From an uncultured Actinomycetes bacterium (GTDB lineage: Bacteria; Actinomycetota; Actinomycetes; Nanopelagicales; Nanopelagicaceae): a stretch of DNA of 53,092 nucleotides. The notes below the pieces were generated by a model, which was not told the origin of the DNA, did no database searches, and saw only the letters and a list, made by a program, of their open reading frames with translations. The stretch covers positions 1 through 53,092 of the forward strand of contig CAIRHO010000047.1 of the NCBI GenBank assembly GCA_903878415.1. The letters run 5' to 3'. Each line of letters opens with the position of its first letter. Within the stretch, counting starts at the first letter, position 1. Position numbers and translations under genes: made by a program. This document shows, piece after piece, positions 1 to 8,601 of the stretch.

Positions 1-783
1 AACTTTAAATGCGCCTTTACCAGTTTGGTAAGCCTCAAGTACGCCTTCTTTACCCACGAGTTCGCCACCAGTTGGAAAGTCTGGACCTGGAATAAATTTC
101 ATTAATTGTTTCAGCGTTGCATTTGGAGTTTCTATCAAATGCTTGGTCGCTGCAATAACTTCACCAAGATTATGTGGAGCCATGTTGGTTGCCATACCAA
201 CTGCGATTCCAGTCGCACCATTTACTAACAAGTTTGGGAATGCAGCTGGGAGAACTTGAGGTTCTAATAATTGGCCGTCATAATTTGAAGCAAAATCAAC
301 AGTGTTTTCATCGGCTTCTTCAACCATCAACATTGCTGCGTTAGCTAAGCGAGCCTCGGTGTAACGCATCGCTGCTGGGCCAGCATCTAAAGATCCAAAG
401 TTTCCATGACCGTCAATTAGCGGTAATCGCATTGAAAAGTTCTGTGACATTCGCACCAGCGCGTCATAGATTGCGCCATCGCCATGCGGATGCAATTTAC
501 CCATAACTTCACCAACTACTCGCGCACTCTTTACGTGGCCGCGTTCTGGACGAAGTCCCATCTCAGCCATCTGATGCAAAATTCTGCGATGAACTGGTTT
601 CAAACCATCACGTGCATCTGGAAGTGCTCGAGAATAAATAACTGAGTATGCATACTCCAAAAAAGATTCTGACATCTCAGAAGAGACATCGATATCAACG
701 ACCTTGCCGGCATATTCGCCTGGCTTTGGGCCGACAACTTTCGCTGCCTTCTTAGTTGCTTTGCTCTCTGGCTTCTTACTCAC
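1..783 (-). CDS. parC: DNA topoisomerase IV / gyrase subunit A, N-terminal 261 residues (runs off window start)
   Basis: Breakage-reunion subunit of a type IIA topoisomerase that relaxes and decatenates DNA with an ATPase partner (ParE/GyrB). Seen: the conserved N-terminal block ([21 protein letters not shown]), the QRDR region ([12 protein letters not shown]) and [10 protein letters not shown], whose Tyr141 is the DNA-linking tyrosine. The gene is cut at the window edge; full family members are about 800 residues. The start is taken as GTG at 783, since a CAGAAT box lies 7 bases upstream and no Shine-Dalgarno is visible. A Lys-rich tail of about 20 residues precedes the conserved domain. ParC rather than GyrA is preferred because phosphodiesterase and sepH neighbours mark the second actinobacterial topoisomerase locus; GyrA cannot be excluded without the C-terminal domain. 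The residue matching E. coli GyrA Ser83 is Gly103. Confidence 0.9.
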   Translation of the reverse strand, partial: MSKKPESKATKKAAKVVGPKPGEYAGKVVDIDVSSEMSESFLEYAYSVIYSRALPDARDGLKPVHRRILHQMAEMGLRPERGHVKSARVVGEVMGKLHPHGDGAIYDALVRMSQNFSMRLPLIDGHGNFGSLDAGPAAMRYTEARLANAAMLMVEEADENTVDFASNYDGQLLEPQVLPAAFPNLLVNGATGIAVGMATNMAPHNLGEVIAATKHLIETPNATLKQLMKFIPGPDFPTGGELVGKEGVLEAYQTGKGAFKV

Positions 784-796
784 GGGCGTGATTCTG
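784..796 (-). promoter_or_regulatory. Putative leaderless promoter of parC
   Basis: CAGAAT (positions 796-791 on the minus strand) ends 7 bases before the GTG start. It matches only the A and final T of a TANNNT -10 box, and no -35 was recognised. Confidence 0.35.
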
Positions 797-815
797 CCAA
801 GTAAAAGAAGAAAAG

Positions 816-1703
816 TTAGGGATTGACGGGCGGTCTAGCTCCGATAATTGCGACACATTGGGTTGCGAGGTCAATGGCGCTACCAATAGCGGCTAATAGA
901 TCAGATTTTTCAATCCATGACCCGATAAATCCGGCAGCAAATGCATCGCCAGCACCAGTTGTATCAATTACATTCGCTGATTTAGCTCCGACTTCAACAA
1001 AATCAGATTCTCGATCAACAGCAATTGCTCCTTGTGAACCTCGTTTAATCACAACTATGGGGACTAATTCTTTTAATTCCTGCAGCGCCAATTTAATATC
1101 GCTCCGGCCAGTTAAGTAGAAGGCTTCTTCCTCATTTAAGATAACAACGCTCATCCTTGGCAAAATATCTTTAACAACTGAAAGTCCAACATGGCTCATA
1201 GTTCCGACTGATGCTGGATCAAAAATTATTGGAATTTGCGCAGAGGTGATTGCATTCACCATCGCGACAACTCCAGTTGTGGATGCTGGATTTAATAATG
1301 AGTAACCGGAGAGATAAACCGCAGCAACGTTATTTAGCGGAGGTAAATCAGAGAGATTTAAACCAGAGTTTGCGCCAGATTCAGGAAACATAGTTCGTTC
1401 GCCACTCTTATCTACCAATACGGCAACTACACCTGTTTGCGCACCTTTTACAACGATATCTCCATGTTGCACACCTAAATTATCTAGTTCTGCCATTACT
1501 GCAGTACCGGCAGGATCGTCGCCAACACGGGAGACAAGCTGCACTTCGCGGCTAGCGGAAGCTAACCAGGAAGCCACATTTGCAGCCGCGCCACCACCAT
1601 GAGTTGAAATCTTGGCGGGAGTATCACTACCGTAATTAATTTCAGAGTCGATCCGAACTACAACATCTAACATCACATCACCAATGCAGAGTATTAGCCC
1701 CAT
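816..1703 (-). CDS. psuK: Pseudouridine kinase, PfkB/ribokinase family
   Basis: Predicted to phosphorylate pseudouridine to pseudouridine 5'-phosphate, which PsuG then splits to uracil and ribose 5-phosphate. Seen: 295 residues, the usual PfkB size; the N-terminal Gly-rich substrate motif ([13 protein letters not shown], about residues 36-48); the C-terminal PfkB signature [13 protein letters not shown] (247-259) with catalytic Asp253. The family alone would allow ribokinase or another sugar/nucleoside kinase. Pseudouridine is inferred because the gene starts 2 bases after the psuG stop, a pairing known from E. coli YeiC-YeiN. Translation is probably coupled to psuG, as no Shine-Dalgarno is visible. 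Confidence 0.85.
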   Translation of the reverse strand: MGLILCIGDVMLDVVVRIDSEINYGSDTPAKISTHGGGAAANVASWLASASREVQLVSRVGDDPAGTAVMAELDNLGVQHGDIVVKGAQTGVVAVLVDKSGERTMFPESGANSGLNLSDLPPLNNVAAVYLSGYSLLNPASTTGVVAMVNAITSAQIPIIFDPASVGTMSHVGLSVVKDILPRMSVVILNEEEAFYLTGRSDIKLALQELKELVPIVVIKRGSQGAIAVDRESDFVEVGAKSANVIDTTGAGDAFAAGFIGSWIEKSDLLAAIGSAIDLATQCVAIIGARPPVNP

Positions 1704-1705
1704 TG

Positions 1706-2599
1706 TTATTGAGCAGCCGCTGCGATTTGGGCGGCCAACATTGCATTTGATTTTATAATTTCAATATTTACGCTAAGGGATTCACCATTGCTAGCACCAT
1801 GGAAATATTCGAGCAAGAATGGAGTTACATCTTTCCCAGAGATATTGCTTGCGGCAGCTTTAGCTAATCCAGTTTCTAATAGTTCATCATGGAGAGTTCG
1901 TTTCATCTCGATTTCAACCGGATTCGCAACTAGGAGTGCACAATTATCGGTTTGCGTTGACTTGCGTGTTCTTAAAATTTCTATAATTTCCAATACTGAA
2001 TCAACGCTGTGCTCAAGTGGGAAACCAGAATCAACCAAATAGAAACCTGGGAAGCGGTTAGTTCTAAAACCGATAATAGGAATATTAAGAGTTTCTAATC
2101 GCTCCAAAGTAGCGGCTACATCTAAAATTGATTTAACGCCAGCACACACGACAGTTATTGGAGTATTAGCTAAAGCAGTGAGGTCTGCTGATTCATCCCA
2201 CGTATCACGCGCACCTCTATGAACCCCACCTAGCCCGCCTGTTGCAAAGAAAGAGATTCCGGCGGTATGCGCAATTTGAGATGTTGCTGCCACTGTTGTT
2301 GCGGCGCTCATCCGCTTCGCTGCAAATAACGCAATATCTCTAGTTGTAGCTTTAGCAACATTTGTATCGTTTGCAATTCGATCTAATTCGTTTGATTCAA
2401 GCCCGATATGAATTTCGCCATCTATCATCGCAATCGTCGCTGGAATTGCGCCGTTAGCTCTAACTATCGCTTCTACTTCAAGGGCAACTTCCAAATTTCT
2501 TGGCCGGGGCAGTCCATGGCTAATAATTGTGGATTCCAACGCGACTATTGGGGTTTTATTAGCAATCGCGCGCTTTACCTCATTTGAGAAGGTGTTCAT
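1706..2599 (-). CDS. psuG: Pseudouridine-5'-phosphate glycosidase
   Basis: Cytosolic Mn-dependent enzyme cleaving the C-C glycosidic bond of pseudouridine 5'-phosphate to uracil and ribose 5-phosphate. Seen: 297 residues, normal length; the N-terminal signature ALESTIISHGLPRPRNLE; VCAGVKSILD with Lys156, matching the catalytic lysine (Lys166 in E. coli PsuG); the closing SGKDVTPFLLEYF and NGESLSVNI blocks. First gene of a two-gene psuG-psuK operon. A TAATCT box (2613-2608, minus strand) lies 8 bases before the ATG, suggesting a leaderless transcript. The pair would let the cell recover uracil and ribose from RNA breakdown. Confidence 0.93.
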   Translation of the reverse strand: MNTFSNEVKRAIANKTPIVALESTIISHGLPRPRNLEVALEVEAIVRANGAIPATIAMIDGEIHIGLESNELDRIANDTNVAKATTRDIALFAAKRMSAATTVAATSQIAHTAGISFFATGGLGGVHRGARDTWDESADLTALANTPITVVCAGVKSILDVAATLERLETLNIPIIGFRTNRFPGFYLVDSGFPLEHSVDSVLEIIEILRTRKSTQTDNCALLVANPVEIEMKRTLHDELLETGLAKAAASNISGKDVTPFLLEYFHGASNGESLSVNIEIIKSNAMLAAQIAAAAQ

Positions 2600-2643
2600 A
2601 GGGATGAAGATTAGCGTCTATTTTTACTGGAAAGATACGCCTC

Positions 2644-3747
2644 ATGGCACACCTACTCTCTGACCTATCACAGTCAGTTTTTTCGAGTTTAGGTTTAGCA
2701 GATACAAATGATGCGCTGTCAATAGGAGAGAGTCCCGCTGCTCGAGAATGTATTCTTTTAATTGATGGCATGGGCACTAATGCAATTACTGAATATGGTG
2801 CGCAACTTCCAATAAAAAATCAAATGAAATTTGTTGAAACACTCGCATCTAATTTTCCCTCTACAACAGTTACAAATTTAACTTCATTAGGTACCGGAGT
2901 TCATCCCGGCGAACATGGAATGTTGGGATACACCATGCGAGTACCAAGAAGTGGCGACCCTGGTCGGCTAATTAACGCGCTCCGTTGGGATGAAAGAGTT
3001 GATCCAGTGACTTGGCAAAATGTGGATACCTTGTTCGAACGAGGCGCCGCCTCCGGTATTTCAGTTTCGCATGTAGCAGCAAAGCGTTATCAAGATAGCG
3101 GATTTACCGAAGCTGCACTTCGTGGAGCACAGTATCGCGGTGCAAATAGTATTGATGAGTTAATTACTGGAGCAGCTATATCTTTAGCAAAACCCAATTC
3201 ATTTGCATATGTTTACATCAATGATTTAGATGAAGCTGCTCATAGCGATGGCATGGGTTCCGAGAAATGGTTAATTGCTCTCGCAAAGACTGATGAATTA
3301 GTTACTGGACTTCTTGAAAGACTTCCGACTGGAACTAGGCTCTGGTTGACTGCAGATCACGGAATGATAAACCGGAAGGATTTTTGCGTTTTAGGTAAAG
3401 ATAATTCGTTATTGGAAAATGTAACGTTACTTGGTGGCGAACCTAGAGCAAGACATCTCTATGTCAAGGCAGGGTCTGAAAACGAGGTAATAAATCAATG
3501 GCGGGAGTACTTCGGCGAAACGGTTGAGTTGCACTTAAAGCAAGACGCAATTACCGCAGGTTTATTTGGAGCTGTTGTAACTGAAGATAGTTTCGACCGA
3601 TTGGGCGATGTAATCGCAATCCCCAAAGCCGAACTAGTCTTAATTGAACCAGATAAGGAGAAACAGCAGTTAGCAATGGTTGGACACCATGGTGGCCTTA
3701 CTGCAGCCGAGCTTGAGATCCCGTTATTTTGTGGAACTGCAAATTAA
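2644..3747 (+). CDS. Alkaline phosphatase-superfamily protein (type I phosphodiesterase/nucleotide pyrophosphatase fold)
   Basis: A 367-residue metal-dependent phosphodiesterase/phosphatase. Seen: LIDGMG near the N-terminus (first metal site); the nucleophile region PSTTVTNLTSLGTG, where a Thr is the expected nucleophile; DLDEAAHSDGMGS and TADHGM (metal-binding Asp/His); HHGG near the C-terminus. These match the autotaxin/NPP-like branch. The substrate is unknown. No signal peptide or membrane helix is visible, so it is probably cytosolic. It is divergent from psuG and convergent with sepH; this family commonly neighbours sepH and parC in actinobacteria (recalled, not checked). A GGAAAG about 10 bases before the ATG is a weak ribosome site. 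Confidence 0.8.
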   Translation: MAHLLSDLSQSVFSSLGLADTNDALSIGESPAARECILLIDGMGTNAITEYGAQLPIKNQMKFVETLASNFPSTTVTNLTSLGTGVHPGEHGMLGYTMRVPRSGDPGRLINALRWDERVDPVTWQNVDTLFERGAASGISVSHVAAKRYQDSGFTEAALRGAQYRGANSIDELITGAAISLAKPNSFAYVYINDLDEAAHSDGMGSEKWLIALAKTDELVTGLLERLPTGTRLWLTADHGMINRKDFCVLGKDNSLLENVTLLGGEPRARHLYVKAGSENEVINQWREYFGETVELHLKQDAITAGLFGAVVTEDSFDRLGDVIAIPKAELVLIEPDKEKQQLAMVGHHGGLTAAELEIPLFCGTAN

Positions 3748-3752
3748 ATAAT

Positions 3753-4607
3753 TTACTCTTCGTCTTTATCTCGTTTTGATCCGAACATAATGTCATCCCA
3801 AGAGGGAATCGAAATTCTTCGTTTCACACCATCTTGTTTAGCCTCAGGTTCAATATCTAATGTTTCCTGAAGCGCTGGTACGGTTGGCGTTTCAATTGGA
3901 TTATCTTCTTCTTGCATTGGATCAGTTCTTACAGAAACCAACCTCGGCGCTTGTCGTTCGGAGTTAGTTGTATCTCCGGTTGGGAAAATCATTCCATGAT
4001 CAATTCTTGGGGCAGGCTTAGCTAAACTCTCTTCGCCACCAATCCATCGAGCACCTTCGTCTTGCGAAGATAGCGTTTTGCGGAGTGAATCAAAACTCCA
4101 TGTGGCAGTACCTGCGCCATCTCGATTCGGATAATCTAAATTTATATTCCAACTTCCATCTTCATTCCTAGATGTATTCCAATTAACTAAATTCATATCG
4201 ACGCCACGCGGTGCAAGTCTGTGCAAAACAAGATCAGCAAGAGTTTGTGATTGCGAATCTTTTCTTAATGGAGTTTTTTGCGCCAAGTCCAAGATGTATG
4301 CACGCTCTTGCATGATTGGCCCAGAAAATCTTTCAATTTTTTCCATTGAAACATTTCCTAATCGTGAAATTTCATCTGCACTCTCACCTGATCGAAGCCG
4401 AGCTTGAATCTCTTTAATGCCCATGATTTCCGGCGCTTGATCTTCTACTGCGGAAAGTCGAGCCTGGTTTACCGTTGCCCGAAGCGAATCACTAATGCGA
4501 ACTGAATAAGTTCCACCACCAACATCGGTTAGTTCAAGATGATTGCCATCTTCAGAACGTCCAACGACCCGCAGGTCTTTATTCTCGGTTGGCTGATCTG
4601 AATTCAC
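3753..4607 (-). CDS. sepH: Septation protein SepH (DUF3071)
   Basis: Actinobacterial cell-division regulator; in Streptomyces and Mycobacterium SepH binds FtsZ and stimulates its assembly. Seen: the N-terminal DUF3071 domain (DLRVVGRSEDGNHLEL), a helix-turn-helix-like segment in the first half (DEISRLGNVSMEKIERFSGP), then a long low-complexity acidic and proline-containing C-terminal half ending in charged residues (GSKRDKDEE). The start is set at GTG 4607 (284 residues), close to where homologues begin; a CAATCT box ends 6 bases upstream of it. A TTG at 4625 is the alternative. Convergent with the phosphodiesterase (5 bases apart). Confidence 0.88.
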   Translation of the reverse strand: MNSDQPTENKDLRVVGRSEDGNHLELTDVGGGTYSVRISDSLRATVNQARLSAVEDQAPEIMGIKEIQARLRSGESADEISRLGNVSMEKIERFSGPIMQERAYILDLAQKTPLRKDSQSQTLADLVLHRLAPRGVDMNLVNWNTSRNEDGSWNINLDYPNRDGAGTATWSFDSLRKTLSSQDEGARWIGGEESLAKPAPRIDHGMIFPTGDTTNSERQAPRLVSVRTDPMQEEDNPIETPTVPALQETLDIEPEAKQDGVKRRISIPSWDDIMFGSKRDKDEE

Positions 4608-4672
4608 GGGGAAAGATTGCCACAATCCCTTGGCTAAATCAGGGATAACACCCTAAAAAATGAATCTAATGC

Positions 4673-5884
4673 CTATTTTATTCTAGGTTTCAGCCAGACT
4701 TTTATGTAGAAAACTAAAGTGAGAATGGAAATTCCCATAGCTATCACCGGCACGATAAATGCGGTTTGTGCTCCAGTTGTATCAATAATGTGGCCAGTAA
4801 TGGCACCTGGAAGTGCACCTCCCAAAATTAATCCGGAGAGAATCCATGCCAGGGTTTCGGTAACTTGATTTTCTTCCACCAAATTTTCGGCAGCCGTATA
4901 TCCAGCAACAATAAGCGGCGCGATAAATATTCCATTGAGGAACAGCGCGATTGAAAGCGTGAAAAAATTACCTGGAAAAAGTTTGGCTGCTAGCAAGAGC
5001 GGCAGTGTAAAAATAGCTAGGGCTAGCGTGAAAAACATGAAGCGATTTTTTGCCGAGATTTTCCAGTGCAGCGCTCCGTTTATAAATGCGGCAATTAAAC
5101 TTCCGAGTGCCCAAATTGCATAAAGCAGTCCAGTCTGTGATTTGGCGCCATATTGATCGGCATAACCAACGATAATGAGCCCAGTTGCGGAAAATGATGC
5201 ACCAGCGAAGATAAAGGGGAAAAATATGGATTGAACTTCTACGGTGAAAATAGGGTTCCTATGTTTAATTCCCTTAACCTTTGGATGTGGCGTCGGTTCA
5301 GTTTCTTTCTGCGATATGAAAAATATTGAACCAACAGATAGAAAAATTGCGGCAGTTAGTAAGCCTGCATAAGGTCCAATATTGGTAGCGCAAAGCGTTG
5401 TAATTATCGGGCCAACCATAAATACAATCTCATCGAGTAATGATTCGACCGAGTATGCAGTGTTCATCAATTTTGAATCACCATTCAGCACGTGTGACCA
5501 ACGCCTTCTAACCATTTGGCCAGTGCCAACAAAAACGCCTTCAAATAGCATCAATAGTAAGAACCAGCTCCACTTAGGGGCATCAAGTCGAATTGCTGTC
5601 AGGAAGCCAAGTAGTGCGGCGATGTGAATTGGTGCTGCAATCGTAAGAATTCGGCTTTGGCCATAGCGATCGGCTGCTCGAGACCAAAAAGGTGCGACAA
5701 AGGCAGCGATTAACGCGCCAACCGCCGTGAATGTGCCGGCCAAAGCGTATGAATCAGTTTTAGCAACAACCACAAAAACTATTGCGATAGACATCATCGA
5801 GATCGGCATTCTTGCAATGAAAGCTGCTAATGAAAATTTAAAAGCGCCTTTAGTTCGATATATCTGGATATATGGCGCAATCAC
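4673..5884 (-). CDS. Major facilitator superfamily transporter
   Basis: A 403-residue integral membrane protein with roughly 12 predicted helices and the MFS loop 2-3 motif in the form SRAADRYGQSRIL (about residue 70). Such proteins are mostly drug or metabolite exporters; the substrate cannot be read from the sequence. GTG start at 5884, chosen because TAGGCT (5896-5891, minus strand) lies exactly 6 bases upstream, the leaderless spacing seen repeatedly in this window. It is divergent from the inositol monophosphatase, with both promoters packed into the 31-base gap. It stands alone, so context gives no functional hint. Confidence 0.85.
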   Translation of the reverse strand: MIAPYIQIYRTKGAFKFSLAAFIARMPISMMSIAIVFVVVAKTDSYALAGTFTAVGALIAAFVAPFWSRAADRYGQSRILTIAAPIHIAALLGFLTAIRLDAPKWSWFLLLMLFEGVFVGTGQMVRRRWSHVLNGDSKLMNTAYSVESLLDEIVFMVGPIITTLCATNIGPYAGLLTAAIFLSVGSIFFISQKETEPTPHPKVKGIKHRNPIFTVEVQSIFFPFIFAGASFSATGLIIVGYADQYGAKSQTGLLYAIWALGSLIAAFINGALHWKISAKNRFMFFTLALAIFTLPLLLAAKLFPGNFFTLSIALFLNGIFIAPLIVAGYTAAENLVEENQVTETLAWILSGLILGGALPGAITGHIIDTTGAQTAFIVPVIAMGISILTLVFYIKVWLKPRIK

Positions 5885-5915
5885 GGGGATAGCCTAGCCG
5901 TGGTTAGATTCAGTT
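5885..5915. promoter_or_regulatory. Divergent leaderless promoter pair (MFS / inositol monophosphatase)
   Basis: Minus strand: TAGGCT at 5896-5891, 6 bases before the GTG at 5884. Plus strand: TAGATT at 5905-5910, 5 bases before the ATG at 5916. Neither gene has room for a Shine-Dalgarno after a normally placed transcription start. Confidence 0.5.
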
Positions 5916-6695
5916 ATGGCATTTGATGGCGACCTCCAAGTTTTGTGTGATTTGGCAGTTGATGTAGCAAAAAAAGCGGGCGAATTATTGATGCAACGTC
6001 CAGCGGTCTTTGATTTATCTGAAAAATCTTCAGTTTTAGATTTTGCGACGCAGATGGATTTGCAAAGTGAAGCGCTAATAGTTAAATCTTTATTAGATGT
6101 TAGACCGAACGATGGAATTGTTGGTGAAGAGGGTGCAAGTCGAGAAAGTAAGAGCGGCCTTACCTGGGTTATTGACCCAATCGATGGCACAGTAAATTAC
6201 TTTTACGGTCTACCAGGTTGGAATATAAGCATTGGCGTAAAGGACGAGACTGGCGTAATTGCTGGCGCTGTATTTTCCCCAACAACTAATTCACTCTGGT
6301 GGGCGACCCGCGGCGGCGGTGCTTTTTATAATGGTCACAAGATAAGTTGTAATGAACCGGTCACATTAGATAATGCGCTAATTGCATCAGGATTTGGCTA
6401 TGACCGACCAGCTCGAATTTCGCAGAGTGCAGATATTGCAAAATTGCTTCCGATAATTCGCGATATCCGTAGAAATGGTGCAGCTGCTGTGGATCTTTGT
6501 TATGTGGCAATGGGAGCGGTAGATGCATATTTTGAAGAAGGACTTAATGAATGGGATTTGGCAGCAGGTGGATTAATTGCAATTGAAGCCGGAGCGCTGG
6601 TTTCGGATAGAACTGGCGGCGCACCCGGGAAATCGATGGTCCTGGCCGCTGGGCCAACCCTCCATCGAGAGCTGCTGGCTGCGCTCGCGATTTAG
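5916..6695 (+). CDS. suhB: Inositol monophosphatase family protein
   Basis: Mg-dependent, Li-sensitive-type sugar phosphatase hydrolysing myo-inositol 1-phosphate or a related phosphate. Seen: 259 residues; the metal-binding motifs GEEG (residues about 69-72), DPIDGTVNYFYGLP (first signature) and WDLAAGGLIAIEAGA (second signature), all with the metal-ligand acids intact. In actinobacteria such enzymes can supply inositol for phosphatidylinositol and mycothiol, but the family also includes histidinol phosphatase and PAP phosphatase, so the substrate is unproven. It precedes rplS without an obvious terminator. Confidence 0.85.
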   Translation: MAFDGDLQVLCDLAVDVAKKAGELLMQRPAVFDLSEKSSVLDFATQMDLQSEALIVKSLLDVRPNDGIVGEEGASRESKSGLTWVIDPIDGTVNYFYGLPGWNISIGVKDETGVIAGAVFSPTTNSLWWATRGGGAFYNGHKISCNEPVTLDNALIASGFGYDRPARISQSADIAKLLPIIRDIRRNGAAAVDLCYVAMGAVDAYFEEGLNEWDLAAGGLIAIEAGALVSDRTGGAPGKSMVLAAGPTLHRELLAALAI

Positions 6696-6790
6696 TGCTT
6701 TCCCGCTTGCTATGGCAAGATACGGGGTCTGTCGGGTGATAGCCCGACTTGCTACACCTCAAAAAGTGTTAAATAGCGTTAGGAAAAATA
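6696..6790 (+). promoter_or_regulatory. rplS leader with two hairpins
   Basis: The 95-base leader holds two perfect short hairpins: CTTGC-TATG-GCAAG (6706-6719) and GTCGGG-TGATAG-CCCGAC (6731-6748). AGGA at 6781-6784 sits 6 bases before the rplS ATG and is a clear Shine-Dalgarno. L19 genes have autoregulatory leaders in several bacterial groups; whether this one binds L19 is untested. Confidence 0.45.
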
Positions 6791-7261
6791 ATGAACGTGC
6801 TCGATGCGGTTGATTCCGCTTCTCTCCGCTCCGATATCCCTAATTTCCGTGCAGGCGATGAACTCAAAGTTCACGTACGCGTTATCGAAGGAAGCAAGAG
6901 CCGTATTCAGGTTTTCCAAGGCGTAGTAATCGGCCGTCAAGGTTCGGGCGTACGCGAAACATTTAATATCCGAAAAATTTCTTATGGTGTCGGTGTCGAA
7001 CGTATTTTCCCAGTTCATGCACCTGTAATTGAGAAGATTGAATTAGTCCGCAAAGGCGATGTTCGTCGCGCCAAGCTTTACTTCTTGAGAGATCTTCGCG
7101 GTAAGGCTGCAAAGATTAAAGAAAAGCGCGGTGGCGATGATTTAGCTGCTGCATATTCAACAACCACAACATCAATACTCGATGAAGTGAAGCCAGTCGT
7201 AGCAGAAGCTACGGTTGAAGCTGTTGTTGAAAATACAGATGCGCAAACAACGGAAGCTTAG
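6791..7261 (+). CDS. rplS: 50S ribosomal protein L19
   Basis: Large-subunit protein at the 30S-50S interface. Seen: 156 residues; the L19 core covers about residues 1-117 ([37 protein letters not shown], the Lys/Arg-rich [22 protein letters not shown]). It is followed by an acidic, Thr/Val/Ala-rich tail of about 40 residues (for example [10 protein letters not shown]) absent from minimal L19 proteins. ATG at 6791 has a good Shine-Dalgarno. The end of the gene overlaps the start of lepB by 23 bases. Downstream order lepB-rnhB-yraN-comM-dprA is the usual actinobacterial one; trmD, normally upstream, is replaced here by the inositol monophosphatase. Confidence 0.97.
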   Translation: MNVLDAVDSASLRSDIPNFRAGDELKVHVRVIEGSKSRIQVFQGVVIGRQGSGVRETFNIRKISYGVGVERIFPVHAPVIEKIELVRKGDVRRAKLYFLRDLRGKAAKIKEKRGGDDLAAAYSTTTTSILDEVKPVVAEATVEAVVENTDAQTTEA

Positions 7262-7913
7262 TTCTCTAGGAGAGTTTCCACTCCTTGTCGTTGTTGCACT
7301 ATTAGTTTCAATCTTCGTAAAGACTTTCTTAGTTCAATTTTTCTATATCCCTTCTGGATCAATGGAGAACACGCTTCAGGTAAATGATCGAGTTGGCGTT
7401 AATAAAATCGCAAATTTCTTTGGCGAGATCAAACGCGGGGAAGTAGTTGTATTTCGAGATCCTGCTGGCTGGTTACCAGAACCCGATCCGGCTAGCACTG
7501 GCGTGATTGGAAAAGCTAAATCTGCATTGGTATTTGCCGGAATCCTGCCAAACCCAGCAAAGCAATACTTGATAAAACGGGTAATTGGCGTTGGCGGTGA
7601 CCACATCGTTTGTTGCGACGCAACTCATCATCTTAAAATTAATGAAACATCAATAAAGGAGCCTTACATTTTTGAAGGCGACCGACCAAGCGATACAGAT
7701 TTTGAAGTTACGGTTCCAAAAGGTTTTATCTGGGTAATGGGCGATCATCGGAGCGCTAGTGCGGACTCCAGATTCCATACAGATGATCCACATAAAGGAA
7801 TGGTGCCGCTTTCTGCGGTAACAGGGCGGGCTACATTTGTAATTTGGCCACTTAAGAATGCAAAATTTTTAGATGTTGGTAAAGATTTATCTAAAATCAC
7901 TGCCACAAAATAA
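7239..7913 (+). CDS. lepB: Signal peptidase I
   Basis: Membrane-anchored serine protease that removes signal peptides from exported proteins on the outer face of the membrane. Seen from ATG 7239 (224 residues): a single N-terminal membrane helix (about 13-36), PSGSM with nucleophile Ser41, and [12 protein letters not shown] with the general base Lys113, plus the [11 protein letters not shown] box near residue 170. Start choice: ATG 7239 overlaps the rplS tail by 23 bases; TTG codons at 7215, 7224 and 7227 are alternatives. No clear Shine-Dalgarno, so expression is probably coupled to rplS. Confidence 0.93.
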   Translation: MRKQRKLSSLGEFPLLVVVALLVSIFVKTFLVQFFYIPSGSMENTLQVNDRVGVNKIANFFGEIKRGEVVVFRDPAGWLPEPDPASTGVIGKAKSALVFAGILPNPAKQYLIKRVIGVGGDHIVCCDATHHLKINETSIKEPYIFEGDRPSDTDFEVTVPKGFIWVMGDHRSASADSRFHTDDPHKGMVPLSAVTGRATFVIWPLKNAKFLDVGKDLSKITATK

Positions 7914-7935
7914 TTAATATAAAAGTTAGATTTAA

Positions 7936-8541
7936 ATGATTGAAGCCAAGCTAATTAGCTCCGGCCTTAAGAATATTGCTGGAGTGGATGAAGCTGGTCG
8001 TGGCGCTTGCGCGGGCCCGCTGGTAATTGCAGCGGTAATTTTAAATGATCCACTCTCAGAAAAATTCAGTGAGGTGCGAGACTCAAAAGAACTTTTAGAG
8101 AAAGAACGCGAATTTCTTTTCGATTTGATAATTTCAAATTCTATTTCTTTTTCCATAATCACCGCTTCAGTTTCAGAAATAGATCAATCTGGAGTACATA
8201 GAGCAAATATCGAAGGAATGCGCCGAGCCGTACTTGGACTCAATTTAAAGCCCGAGTATGTACTTACAGATGGTTATCAAATAGCTGGGCTAGCAATTCC
8301 TTCGCTTGCGGTTTGGAAAGGTGACCAAGTAGCGGTTTCAATTAGCGCAGCATCTATCTTGGCGAAAGTTACTCGAGATCGGATTATGTGCGAGTTGGAT
8401 CTAGCTCATCCAAATTATGGCTTAGCGTCACACAAAGGTTACATAACGGCTAAACATACTGCCGCGCTAATGAAATTTGGTCCCGTCGAAATTCATCGGA
8501 AATCATTTGCAAATATTGCGGAACTTATTAACAGAGGCTAA
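7936..8541 (+). CDS. rnhB: Ribonuclease HII
   Basis: Removes ribonucleotides and RNA-DNA hybrids from DNA. Seen: 201 residues; the acidic catalytic set is present, VDEAGRG (Asp and Glu near residues 19-20), LTDGYQ (Asp about 114) and KVTRDRIM (Asp about 146). The usual place is after lepB, as here (22-base gap). AT-rich upstream sequence with TAATAT (7915-7920) may add a promoter inside the operon. Confidence 0.96.
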   Translation: MIEAKLISSGLKNIAGVDEAGRGACAGPLVIAAVILNDPLSEKFSEVRDSKELLEKEREFLFDLIISNSISFSIITASVSEIDQSGVHRANIEGMRRAVLGLNLKPEYVLTDGYQIAGLAIPSLAVWKGDQVAVSISAASILAKVTRDRIMCELDLAHPNYGLASHKGYITAKHTAALMKFGPVEIHRKSFANIAELINRG

Positions 8542-8551
8542 TAGTTAACAT

Positions 8552-8565
8552 TTAGCAATTGCTAA
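8552..8565. promoter_or_regulatory. 14-bp perfect palindrome upstream of yraN-comM-dprA
   Basis: TTAGCAATTGCTAA is its own reverse complement. Its centre is about 43 bases before the yraN ATG, i.e. at the -35 region if that transcript is leaderless. This is a typical site for a dimeric repressor or activator; the regulator is unknown. It has no U-tract, so it is not a terminator for rnhB. Confidence 0.5.
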
Positions 8566-8589
8566 GAAAGACTTACTTAAGCAAATTTA

Positions 8590-8601
8590 TATCCTTCTCT
8601 C
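8590..8601 (+). promoter_or_regulatory. Leaderless -10 box of yraN operon
   Basis: TATCCT at 8590-8595 is followed by exactly 6 bases and the ATG at 8602. No Shine-Dalgarno is present. Confidence 0.55.

Noticed and set aside
2580-2777. 65-codon minus-strand frame between psuG and the phosphodiesterase gene
   Set aside because: It runs antisense through the start of the phosphodiesterase gene and has no ribosome site or recognisable motif.
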